NCBI GenBank assembly: GCA_018819515.1
Contig: JAHJPX010000011.1
Location: forward strand, 1-64,000
Reading direction: 5' to 3'
DNA: 64,000 bases
From: Gammaproteobacteria bacterium
GTDB taxonomy: Bacteria; Pseudomonadota; Gammaproteobacteria; Burkholderiales; Rhodocyclaceae
The position numbers and the translations under genes were made by a program. Shown in pieces: positions 1 to 7,712 of the stretch. The first letter of the stretch is position 1; each line of letters opens with the position of its first letter. The notes under the pieces are model-generated. The model was given only the letters and a program-made list of their open reading frames with translations, had not been told where the DNA came from and made no database searches.

Positions 1-231
1 ATACCCGAGCCGATACCTGAGCCGATACCTGAGCCGATACCTGAGCCGATACCTGAGCCGATACCTGAGCCGATACCTGAGCCGAAGCCCGAGCCGATAC
101 CTGAGCCGATACCTGAGCCGATACCTGAGCCGATACCTGAGCCGATACCTGAGCCGATACCTGAGCCGATACCTGAGCCGATACCTGAGCGGAAGCCTGA
201 GCCGATACCCGAGCCGATACCCGAGCCGGTC
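1..231 (+). repeat. 12-bp tandem repeat (GAGCCGATACCT), in-frame I-P-E-P units
   Basis: About 19 head-to-tail copies of a 12-bp unit run from the window edge to 231, with scattered variants such as GAGCCGAAGCCC. The unit length is a multiple of three, so gain or loss of units changes protein length without a frameshift. The array continues left of the window. Confidence 0.9.
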
Positions 232-1689
232 GTGATCGCCGCGGCGCCGACCGAGGAGGCCACGGTGGTCGAGCCTGTCGTGCCCGTAGCGTCACCGCCT
301 GTCGCCGCGGTCGAGCCTGTCCCGGCGAGTCCGGCGATCGAGGTGCCGCCACCGCCTGTTGCCGTCGAGACGGCCCCAAAGCCACCCGAACCGAAGCCGC
401 CTGAGCCGGCCGCTGAAATGCCCAAGCTCGATCTTCCGGAGCGCGAGCTGGAGCCGGATCAGGCGAAGAAGACGGCGCAAGTGGAGGCCGCGAGACAGGA
501 AGCCGCGCGGGTCGAGGCCACAAGGGCGGAAGCCGAGCGCAAGGAAGCGGAACGTCAGGCCGCAGAGCTGGAAGCGCAGCGTCAGGAAGCCGCGCGCATC
601 GAAGCTGAACGCCAGGAGGCCGCGCGACTGGAAGCCGAACGCAAGGAAGCCAAACGACGGGCGGCGGAGCTGGAAACGCAGCGTCAGGAAGCGGCGCGCG
701 TCGAGGCTGAACGTCAGGAAGCGGAGCGATTGGCCGCGGCACGACTCGAAACCACGCAGCAGGAGAAGCAGCGTCAGGAAGCGGCACGCCTCGAAGCGGA
801 ACGCCGGGAAGTGGAACGCCGGGAAGCGGAACGTCAGGCCGCAAAGCTGGAAGCGCAACGTCAGGAAGCGGCACGCCTTGAAGCCGAGCGACTGGTGGCG
901 GCGGAGCAGGAGGCGCAGCGTGAGGAAGCCGCTCGCCAGGAAGCGGCGCGTGTCGAAGCCGAACGACTGGAGGCTGAGCGCCAGGAAGCCGCGCGTTTGG
1001 CGGCACAACTGGAGGCGCAACGTCAGGAAGCCGCAAGGCTGGAAGCGGCACGACTGGAGGCCGAGCGACGAGAGGCCGCGCGGCAGGCTGCAGAGCTGGA
1101 AGCGCAGCGTCAGGAAGCGCTACGCATCGAGGCTGCACGACTGGAGGCCGAGCGATTGGAGAGCGAGCGATTGGAGGCCGAACGCCAGAAGGCCTTGCGC
1201 CTGGAGGCGGCACGGCTGGCGGCCGAGCTGGAGGCGGAAGCGAGACGAGAGGCGCGGCTTCGGGCGATAGGACGTCAGCTCGACGAGGAGGCCGCGCAGC
1301 GCAATGCGGCAGCCGATCTTCCGCTCTCGTTGAGCACTGCGCGTCGGGTCAGGCTATGGGGGCGTAGCGACCCCAACGAGGAACTCGTCAGGTATGCGGA
1401 GGCGTGGGCCCGGAAGATCCAGCTCAACACGCCTGTCGACATGGTCCGTGAATTGGCGAGGCGGCCGCACACCGACCCCATGGTGACGGTGGCCATCCGC
1501 AGTGACGGCTCCGTGGAGTCGATAACTTTCGATCTCTCCAGTGGCGTGGCGGAAGTTGATCAAGCGATACGGAGCATCGTGCGAAGCCAGATGCCCTACC
1601 CGGCGTTTCCGCGAGAGCTGGCCCGCGACGTCGACGTGATCGAAGTCCGGCGGACCTGGTATTTCGACGTGGCCATCCGCCTGAACTGA
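1..1689 (+). CDS. TonB/TolA-like C-terminal domain protein with I-P-E-P tandem repeats, 5' truncated
   Basis: The reading frame is open from base 1, so the true start lies left of the window; GTG 232 is only an internal codon. Residues 1-77 are about 19 units of a 12-bp repeat read as I-P-E-P. A proline/valine-rich stretch follows. Residues about 150-425 are an E/A/R/Q-rich block with recurring EAARxEAERxEA units, typical of a long charged helix as in TolA. The last ~110 residues resemble a TonB C-terminal domain, with VTVAIRSDGSVE, a following QAIRSIV helix and YPAFP. By family, this would be an energy-transducing or envelope-spanning protein that contacts an outer-membrane or periplasmic partner. 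The membrane anchor is not visible because the N-terminus is missing. No ExbB/ExbD partner is seen nearby. Confidence 0.75.
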   Translation: MPEPIPEPIPEPIPEPIPEPIPEPIPEPKPEPIPEPIPEPIPEPIPEPIPEPIPEPIPEPIPERKPEPIPEPIPEPVVIAAAPTEEATVVEPVVPVASPPVAAVEPVPASPAIEVPPPPVAVETAPKPPEPKPPEPAAEMPKLDLPERELEPDQAKKTAQVEAARQEAARVEATRAEAERKEAERQAAELEAQRQEAARIEAERQEAARLEAERKEAKRRAAELETQRQEAARVEAERQEAERLAAARLETTQQEKQRQEAARLEAERREVERREAERQAAKLEAQRQEAARLEAERLVAAEQEAQREEAARQEAARVEAERLEAERQEAARLAAQLEAQRQEAARLEAARLEAERREAARQAAELEAQRQEALRIEAARLEAERLESERLEAERQKALRLEAARLAAELEAEARREARLRAIGRQLDEEAAQRNAAADLPLSLSTARRVRLWGRSDPNEELVRYAEAWARKIQLNTPVDMVRELARRPHTDPMVTVAIRSDGSVESITFDLSSGVAEVDQAIRSIVRSQMPYPAFPRELARDVDVIEVRRTWYFDVAIRLN

Positions 1690-1785
1690 TCGGGCAGAGA
1701 CAGCAGCGCCTTCCCCGGCCCCGACAGGCTGCCCAGGCAGGCGCGGATGGCCGACCTGCAAGCCAGGGCTGGCGCGCAAAAAATA

Positions 1786-1805
1786 GTCAGCCGTGGCGAC
1801 ACGCC
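1786..1805 (+). repeat. Interspersed core repeat, copy 1
   Basis: Exact core GTCAGCCGTGGCGACACGCC, preceded by an A-rich stretch. It lies 6 bp beyond the 3' end of the leftward AraC-type gene. The flanks extend the inner palindrome to GTGGCG-ACA-CGCCAC. Confidence 0.85.
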
Positions 1806-1811
1806 ACCTGG

Positions 1812-2810
1812 CTAGCGATACGCGCCCGGCGTGCTGCCGGTCCAGGCCTTGAAGGCGCGGTGGAAGGTGGCGGGGCTGTCGAAGCCGAGTTCGGCGCCGA
1901 TCACGGCAATGGGCGTATCGGTCTTGGTCAGGCGCTCGATGGCGACGTCGCGGCGCAGTTCGTCCTTGATGGCCTGGAAGCTGGTTTCCTCGTCGCGCAG
2001 GCGGCGCGACAGCGTGCGTACGGAGACGTGCATGGCCTTCGCCACTTCCTCGATGGCGGTCGGCGCCACGAGGTGCGCGTGCAAGTATTCGCGCACGCCG
2101 TGGCTGACAAGGCGCTCGGGGAACGAGTTGAACAGCCAGTCGCCGGGCGCGCGCTTCATGAATTCGGCCAGGCTCTTCTGGTCCTGGCGGATCGGGCCGT
2201 CGAGCAGGGCGGTGTCGAAGTAGAGGGCGGTGGCCGGCTGGCCGAAATAGGCGGGGCCGGGGTAGAGCGCGCCGTAGTCGGCGGCGTGGGCGGGGCGCGG
2301 GAAGGCGAGGTCGATGCGCGCCAGCGGCATTTTCTTGCCGGCGAGCCAGGAGATCACGCCATGCACGAGGCGCAGCAGGATCTCCTGCGCGAAGGTATTG
2401 GCGGCCGCCGAAGGCAGTCGCGGCACCAGTGCGACGCGGGTCAATGCGTCTTGGCGCGACAACTCGAAGCCGATGTCGTCGAGCGTGATGTGAAAGAAGC
2501 GCGTGAAGCGGTAGAGCGCGGTGCGCACGTTGCGCGCCTCCATCACCGTGAGGCAGAGGAACTTGAAGGTGCCGGCGCGCGCCGGGCGCGAGAACATCCC
2601 GGGCAGTTCGTCGTCCAGTTCGCGCGCCAGGCGCTGATAGAGCGTGGCGAACTGCTCGGTGGTCACGCGCGCGCCATCTTCGTCGAGCAGGATGGGCGAG
2701 ATGCCGGATTCCTGCAGGAGTCGGTCGCAGCGGGTCGCATCGAGGCGCGTCCCGCGCAGCAGTTCGCGCACGAAGCTGATGGGGACGGTCGAGAAGGAGG
2801 AGCGGAGCAT
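1812..2810 (-). CDS. AraC-family transcriptional regulator
   Basis: This 332-residue protein has an N-terminal arabinose-binding-like effector region of the AraC_E type (residues about 20-210). The C-terminal AraC/XylS double helix-turn-helix includes VAKAMHVSVRTLSRRL and the conserved tail IAVIGAELGFDSPATFHRAFKAWTGSTPGAYR, quoted here in parts: AELGFDSPATF, then FHRAFKAWTG, then TPGAYR. Length and layout match the OruR/ArgR-like group. It is divergent from the fadN-fadA pair across a 155-bp gap that holds an inverted repeat. Regulation of beta-oxidation genes is therefore a reasonable inference. The effector is unknown. Confidence 0.88.
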   Translation of the reverse strand: MLRSSFSTVPISFVRELLRGTRLDATRCDRLLQESGISPILLDEDGARVTTEQFATLYQRLARELDDELPGMFSRPARAGTFKFLCLTVMEARNVRTALYRFTRFFHITLDDIGFELSRQDALTRVALVPRLPSAAANTFAQEILLRLVHGVISWLAGKKMPLARIDLAFPRPAHAADYGALYPGPAYFGQPATALYFDTALLDGPIRQDQKSLAEFMKRAPGDWLFNSFPERLVSHGVREYLHAHLVAPTAIEEVAKAMHVSVRTLSRRLRDEETSFQAIKDELRRDVAIERLTKTDTPIAVIGAELGFDSPATFHRAFKAWTGSTPGAYR

Positions 2811-2814
2811 GTTG

Positions 2815-2837
2815 GCCGATTATGCCAATAAGTCGGC
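2815..2837. promoter_or_regulatory. Inverted repeat in the araC-type/fadN intergenic region, possible operator
   Basis: GCCGA (2815-2819) and TCGGC (2833-2837) form a 5-bp inverted repeat with a 13-base centre. It starts 5 bp upstream of the regulator's ATG, on the divergent promoter side. Role as an operator is inferred from position only. Confidence 0.3.
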
Positions 2838-2965
2838 ATGACCTGCAAACCGGGGCGGCTGGCTCGCTGCCTAGAATGGCCTTGTAAATCATTTGCCTGT
2901 ATGGGCGCTGCCTTTTCTTTGTCGGCGGCTTGTGCGGCAGGAAATGCAATAACCAGGAGGATTCC

Positions 2966-5347
2966 GTGAGCAAACTCTACATACGCAAGGTGGCTGTGCT
3001 GGGTGCGGGCGTGATGGGCGCGCAGATCGCCGCGCATCTGGCCAACGCCGACGTGCCGGTCCTGTTGTTCGATCTGCCGGCCAAGGAGGGCGACCCGAAC
3101 GGCATCGCGAAGAAGGCGCTCGACGGGCTGAAGAAACTCAAGCCCGCGCCCTTCGGCCACCCGAGCCGGATGGCCTTGGTCGAGCCGGCCAACTACGATC
3201 AGCATCTGGCAAAACTCGGCGAGTGCGACTTCGTGATCGAGGCGATCGCCGAGAAGTTCGAGTGGAAGGAAGACCTCTACAAGAAGATCGCGCCGCATGT
3301 GAAGCCCGGCACGATCATCGCGTCGAACACGTCGGGCCTGTCGATCAACAAGCTGGCGCAGGCGATGCCGGAGACGCATCGGCCCAACTTCTGCGGCATC
3401 CATTTTTTCAACCCGCCGCGCTACATGGCGCTGGTCGAGATCATTCCCTGCGTCACCTCCGATGCGGCGATGCTCGACAACCTGGAAACCTGGCTCACCT
3501 CGCGCGTCGGCAAGGGCATCGTTCGCGCGCTCGATACGCCGAACTTCATCGCCAACCGCGTCGGCGTCGCCTACCTCTTGATGGTCGCGCATCACACGCA
3601 GCGGCTCGGCCTGACCTTCGACGAGGTCGATGCGCTGACCGGCACGAAAATCGGCATTCCCAAGTCGGCGACTTTCCGCCTGCTCGACGTGGTTGGCATG
3701 GACACCATGGGCCACGTCATCAACACCATGAAGAACGGCCTGCCAAACGATCCGTGGCACGCCCACTACGCCGTGCCCGAGTGGGCGCAGCAGTTGATCG
3801 CGCAGGGCGCGCTGGGCCAGAAGTCCGGCCGCGGCGTCTATTACCGCGAGGGCAAAGTTACCAAGGTGCTGGACTTGAATCTCGCCGACTATCGCGATTC
3901 CAAGGGCGAGATCGCGCCCGAGGTCGACGAAATCCTCAAGATCAAGGATGCGGGCGAGAAGCTGAAGAAGTTGCGTGCTTCCGCGCATCCGCAGGCGCAA
4001 CTGCTTTGGTCCATCCAGCGCGACATATTCCATTACTGCGCCGTGCATCTGGGCGAGATCGCCAACAGTGCGCGCGATGTCGATTTCGCGATGCGCTGGG
4101 GCTACGGCTGGAGCCGCGGCCCGTTCGAGAACTGGCAGGCGGCGGGCTGGAAGGATGTTGCGGCCATGGTCGCCGAGGATATCGCGGCCGGCAAGGCGAT
4201 GGCCAATGTGCCGCTGCCCGATTGGGTGGGCAAGCTCGACGGCGTGCATGGTGCGGACGGTTCGTGGTCTGTGCAACAGGGCAAGCGCCTCGGCCGGTCG
4301 ACGCTGCCGGTGTATCAGCGTCAACTCGTGCCCGAATTGCTGGTCGGCGAAAAGTCAGCCGTGGCGGCACGCCAGGTGTGGGACAACGGCAGCGTGAAGC
4401 TGTGGGTACGCGACGACGTCGATCCCGACATCGCCATCCTTTCCATCACCACCAAGATGCACGCCATCGGCCGCGACGTGCTTACGGGCGTACTGGAGGC
4501 CGTCGCCATCGCCGAGCGCGACTTCAAGGGACTGGTGCTCTGGCAGGAAGCGCCGTTCGCGGTGGGCGCCAACCTCAAGGAAGTCGTGGAAGGCATCAAG
4601 GGCGGCGACTTCGAAGAGCTGGAGCATTTCGTTGCCGAGTTCCAGCGCGCCAGTCTTTCGCTGCGCTACTCGCAGGTGGCGACCGTCGCGGCGGTGCAGG
4701 GCATGGCGCTCGGCGGCGGTTGCGAATTCACGATGTACGCGGGGGCGCGGGTGGTGGCCTTCGAGTCCTACATCGGCCTGGTCGAGTCGGGCGTCGGCCT
4801 GATCCCGGCCGGTGGCGGTTGCGCGCACTTCGCGCAGCGCGCCTCCGAACTTAGCAAGCAAGTCGCCTTCGGCGAACCCTTCCCCTTCCTGCAGAACGTT
4901 TTCATGAACATCGCACAGGGCAAGGTGTCCGGTTCGGCGCTCGACGCGAAGGCCATGGGCTTTCTGGAGCCAGCCGACACCATCGTCTTCAATCCGCAGG
5001 AGCTGCTCTACGTGGCGATCCGCAAGGCGCGCGAGATGCACGAGGCCGGCTACGCGCCGCCCTCGCATCCGAAGGCCATCGTCGCGGCCGGCCGCACGGG
5101 CATCGCCAACTGCGAGATGGCGCTGGTCAACATGCACGTCGGCAACTTCATCTCCGACCACGACTACCGCGTCGCCAAGGCGGCGGCGCTGGCCTTGTGC
5201 GGCGGCGACGTCGAGACCGGCACGCTGGTCACCGAGGACTGGATTCTCGCCATCGAGCGGCGCGAATTCGTTGCGTTGCTGAAGACCCCGGAGACCCAGG
5301 CGCGCATCGCGCACATGATGGACACCGGCAAGCCGCTGCGGAACTAA
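2966..5347 (+). CDS. fadN: 3-hydroxyacyl-CoA dehydrogenase / enoyl-CoA hydratase bifunctional protein, FadN-type
   Basis: Beta-oxidation enzyme carrying the NAD-dependent dehydrogenase and hydratase steps. The start is GTG 2966, with AGGAGG at 2955-2960 and a 5-base spacer, giving 793 residues. The dehydrogenase comes first (Rossmann GAGVMGAQIA near residue 12, then the C-terminal 3HCDH domain with GRGVYYREG). The crotonase/hydratase domain follows (GMALGGGCEF, ESGVGLIPAGGG). This order is reversed relative to E. coli FadB and matches Bacillus FadN. The thiolase gene follows after 10 bp, so the two form one unit. A core repeat is read in frame as KSAVAAR (residues about 462-468) in the linker between the domains. 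Confidence 0.92.
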   Translation: MSKLYIRKVAVLGAGVMGAQIAAHLANADVPVLLFDLPAKEGDPNGIAKKALDGLKKLKPAPFGHPSRMALVEPANYDQHLAKLGECDFVIEAIAEKFEWKEDLYKKIAPHVKPGTIIASNTSGLSINKLAQAMPETHRPNFCGIHFFNPPRYMALVEIIPCVTSDAAMLDNLETWLTSRVGKGIVRALDTPNFIANRVGVAYLLMVAHHTQRLGLTFDEVDALTGTKIGIPKSATFRLLDVVGMDTMGHVINTMKNGLPNDPWHAHYAVPEWAQQLIAQGALGQKSGRGVYYREGKVTKVLDLNLADYRDSKGEIAPEVDEILKIKDAGEKLKKLRASAHPQAQLLWSIQRDIFHYCAVHLGEIANSARDVDFAMRWGYGWSRGPFENWQAAGWKDVAAMVAEDIAAGKAMANVPLPDWVGKLDGVHGADGSWSVQQGKRLGRSTLPVYQRQLVPELLVGEKSAVAARQVWDNGSVKLWVRDDVDPDIAILSITTKMHAIGRDVLTGVLEAVAIAERDFKGLVLWQEAPFAVGANLKEVVEGIKGGDFEELEHFVAEFQRASLSLRYSQVATVAAVQGMALGGGCEFTMYAGARVVAFESYIGLVESGVGLIPAGGGCAHFAQRASELSKQVAFGEPFPFLQNVFMNIAQGKVSGSALDAKAMGFLEPADTIVFNPQELLYVAIRKAREMHEAGYAPPSHPKAIVAAGRTGIANCEMALVNMHVGNFISDHDYRVAKAAALALCGGDVETGTLVTEDWILAIERREFVALLKTPETQARIAHMMDTGKPLRN
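4354..4373 (+). repeat. Interspersed core repeat, copy 2 (inside fadN)
   Basis: GTCAGCCGTGGCGGCACGCC, 19 of 20 matches to the core, preceded by AAA. It is translated as SAVAAR between the two enzyme domains, where sequence constraint is expected to be low. Confidence 0.75.
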
Positions 5348-5357
5348 GGAGAAGAAC

Positions 5358-6557
5358 ATGAGCAAGATCATTCAGGATGCCTACATCGTCGCCGCCACGC
5401 GCACGCCGGTTGCCAAGCGCAAGGGCGCCTTCGCCAACGTCCGTCCCGACGACATGCTGGCGCATGTGCTGAAGCACGCCGTCGCAGCGGTGCCCGGCCT
5501 CGACGCGAAAGAAATCGGCGACGTCATCGTCGGCTGCGCCATGCCGGAAGCCGAGCAGGGCATGAACGTTGCCCGCATCGGCTTGCTGCTGGCCGGTTTG
5601 CCCGACAGCGTGCCGGCCATCACCGTCAACCGTTTCTGCTCGTCGGGCGTCAATGCCGTGGCCATGGCTGCCGACCGTATCCGCCTGGGCGAGTGCGACG
5701 TCGCCATCGGTGCCGGCACGGAGTCGATGACCATCATGGCGCAGATGATGGGCAACAAGCTGGCGGCCAATCCGGCCTTCTACACGGATGAAAACCGCGC
5801 CATTGCGTTCGGCATGGGCATCACCGCGGAGAACGTCGCGGCGCGCTGGCAGGTGACGCGCGAGCAGCAGGACGCCTTCGCGGTCGAATCGAACCGCCGC
5901 GCGCTGGAGGCGATCGCCGCGGGCAAGTTCAGGGACGAGATCACGCCCTACAACGTGTGCGAGCATCTGCCCGACTTCGCCAGCGGCAACGTGAAGATCC
6001 GCGAGCGCCTGTTCGAGAACGACGAGGGCCCGCGTCCGGGCACCACCATGGAGTCGCTGGCCAAGCTGCGGCCGGTGTTCGCCGCCAAGGGCTCGGTGAC
6101 GGCCGGCAACGCCTCGCAGATGTCCGACGGCGCAGCGGCGGTGCTGCTGATGAGTGAAGCGGCGTTGAAGCGCTACAACGTCAAGCCGCTGGCGCGCTTT
6201 GTTTCCTTCGCGGTTGCTGGTGTGCCGCCCGAAATCATGGGCATCGGTCCGATCGAAGCCATTCCGCGCGCCTGCAAGCTCGGTGGCGTGACCAAAGAGC
6301 AGATGGACTGGATCGAACTCAACGAAGCCTTCGCCGCGCAATCGCTGGCGGTGATCAAGGACCTCGACCTCGATCCGGCCAAGGTCAATCCGCTCGGCGG
6401 CGCCATCGCGCTCGGCCATCCGCTCGGTGCCACCGGCGCCATCCGCACGGCCACGCTGGTGCATGCGTTCCAGCGCGATCCGAAGCTCAAGTACGGCATG
6501 GTGACCATGTGCATCGGCACCGGCATGGGCGCGGCGGGAATCTTCGAGCGCGTTTGA
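5358..6557 (+). CDS. fadA: Acetyl-CoA C-acyltransferase (3-ketoacyl-CoA thiolase)
   Basis: Cleaves 3-ketoacyl-CoA with CoA as the last step of a beta-oxidation cycle. It has 399 residues, the usual thiolase length. The nucleophile is Cys94 in NRFCSSGVNA. The GHPLGATGA motif carries the catalytic His, and the C-terminal CIGTGMGAA motif carries the second Cys. An AGGAG-type ribosome binding site precedes ATG 5358. It is co-transcribed with the upstream fadN-type gene, which supplies its substrate. Confidence 0.95.
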   Translation: MSKIIQDAYIVAATRTPVAKRKGAFANVRPDDMLAHVLKHAVAAVPGLDAKEIGDVIVGCAMPEAEQGMNVARIGLLLAGLPDSVPAITVNRFCSSGVNAVAMAADRIRLGECDVAIGAGTESMTIMAQMMGNKLAANPAFYTDENRAIAFGMGITAENVAARWQVTREQQDAFAVESNRRALEAIAAGKFRDEITPYNVCEHLPDFASGNVKIRERLFENDEGPRPGTTMESLAKLRPVFAAKGSVTAGNASQMSDGAAAVLLMSEAALKRYNVKPLARFVSFAVAGVPPEIMGIGPIEAIPRACKLGGVTKEQMDWIELNEAFAAQSLAVIKDLDLDPAKVNPLGGAIALGHPLGATGAIRTATLVHAFQRDPKLKYGMVTMCIGTGMGAAGIFERV

Positions 6558-6576
6558 CCGGCGCCCGAGGCGCCGG
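6558..6576. terminator. Stem-loop between convergent fadA and NAGGN peptidase genes
   Basis: CCGGCGCC (6558-6565) and GGCGCCGG (6569-6576) form a perfect 8-bp stem with a CGA loop. It sits in the 39-bp gap between two converging genes. There is no clear T-run, so the terminator role is inferred. Confidence 0.4.
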
Positions 6577-6596
6577 CCCCGACCGGCTTGCGACGA

Positions 6597-7712
6597 CTAT
6601 TGCGGGCCGGTCGGGAAGTCGGCCAGCGGGCCGAGCATGGCGACGTCGCGCTGGAACAGCGGCTTGCTGCGGATGTAGTGGTAGAGCAGGTCGCCCAGTG
6701 CCGCCAGCGAGTCGATGTGGGTGCGCTCCCAGCCGTGCGAGCCGTCGAGCGCAAAACACACCAGCGCGGTGCGGATGTCGTTGCCGGCTTCGATGGCGGA
6801 GGCGGCATCGCTGCGGTAATAGCGGAACACGTCGCGGCTGTGGTCGATCTTGTGCTGGGTACACATCGCCAGCAGGTGTCGCGTCAGGTGCCAGTCGAAG
6901 GGTCCGCCTGAATCCTGCATCGCGATCGTGACGCCGTATTCGCAGGTGTTCTGGCCCGGGGCGATGGTGCCGTTGTCGATGGAAATCAGTTCCGCGACGT
7001 CGCCGTGCAGGACGTGCGAGGCGCCGACGCCGACTTCTTCCGAAATGGTGAACAACAGATGGCAGTCGACGGGCAGGCGAACCTTGTGCTCGCGCACCGC
7101 CTTGGCGACGGTCAGCAGCGTGGCGACACCGGCCTTGTCGTCGAGATGGCGAGCGTTGATGAAGCCGTTCTCGGCAAATTCCGGCTGGCTGTCCACCGAG
7201 CAAGTATCGCCGACGTTGATGCCCAGGGCGAGCGTTTCCGCGCGGCTGGTGACCGGCGCGTCGACGCGGATTTCCAGGTTGAGCCAGGTGCTCGGCTGAT
7301 TGTCGACTTCCTCGTTGTAGACATGCCCCGACGCCTTGCACGGCAGGATGGTGCCGCGAAACAGCGTGCCCTCGTCGGCGTGGATCGTTACCCGGGCGCC
7401 CTCGGCGAAACGGGGCGACCAGGTGCCGATGGGTACCACCTCGAGCCGGCCGCTGTCCTTGATCTGCTTGACCATCGCGCCAAGCGTATCCAGATGCGCG
7501 ACGATGGCGCGGTCCGGGCTGTGGCGCATGCCTTCCAGATCGGCCCGGATGGCGCCGCGCCGCGTCAGGCTGAACGGAACGCCGATGGCCGCGAGTTCCT
7601 CGCAGACCAGGCCGACCACCGCGTCGGTCATCCCCGACGGGCTTGGGGTCTGGAGCAGGCGCTCCAGGGTGGCGAGAAGGTATTTTCGGTCCAGTGGGGC
7701 GGCGTCGCTCAT
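6597..7712 (-). CDS. NAGGN-system M42-family (M20/M42-like) metallopeptidase
   Basis: This 371-residue protein is of the M42-type aminopeptidase family found with NAGGN synthesis genes. Likely metal-site motifs are VAHLD, HLDDKAG and the ISEEVG glutamates. The ATG at 7712 overlaps the ngg stop codon (ATGA), so translation is coupled to the upstream synthetase. A longer open frame upstream was rejected because it only reads through ngg in another frame. By context it probably trims or recycles the dipeptide osmolyte or its precursors. Its actual substrate is not shown by the sequence. Confidence 0.85.
   Translation of the reverse strand: MSDAAPLDRKYLLATLERLLQTPSPSGMTDAVVGLVCEELAAIGVPFSLTRRGAIRADLEGMRHSPDRAIVAHLDTLGAMVKQIKDSGRLEVVPIGTWSPRFAEGARVTIHADEGTLFRGTILPCKASGHVYNEEVDNQPSTWLNLEIRVDAPVTSRAETLALGINVGDTCSVDSQPEFAENGFINARHLDDKAGVATLLTVAKAVREHKVRLPVDCHLLFTISEEVGVGASHVLHGDVAELISIDNGTIAPGQNTCEYGVTIAMQDSGGPFDWHLTRHLLAMCTQHKIDHSRDVFRYYRSDAASAIEAGNDIRTALVCFALDGSHGWERTHIDSLAALGDLLYHYIRSKPLFQRDVAMLGPLADFPTGPQ

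Noticed and set aside
1..231. Tandem repeat considered as a CRISPR array
   Set aside because: Units are contiguous 12-mers without spacers and are translated; no cas genes in the window.
292..1270. Long open frames on both strands over the TonB-like gene
   Set aside because: They arise from the repetitive coding sequence read in other frames.
7099..7120. GTCAGCAGCGTGGCGACACC resembling the core repeat
   Set aside because: Two-base shift in the left half, no A-run flank, and lies in an ordinary peptidase coding stretch.
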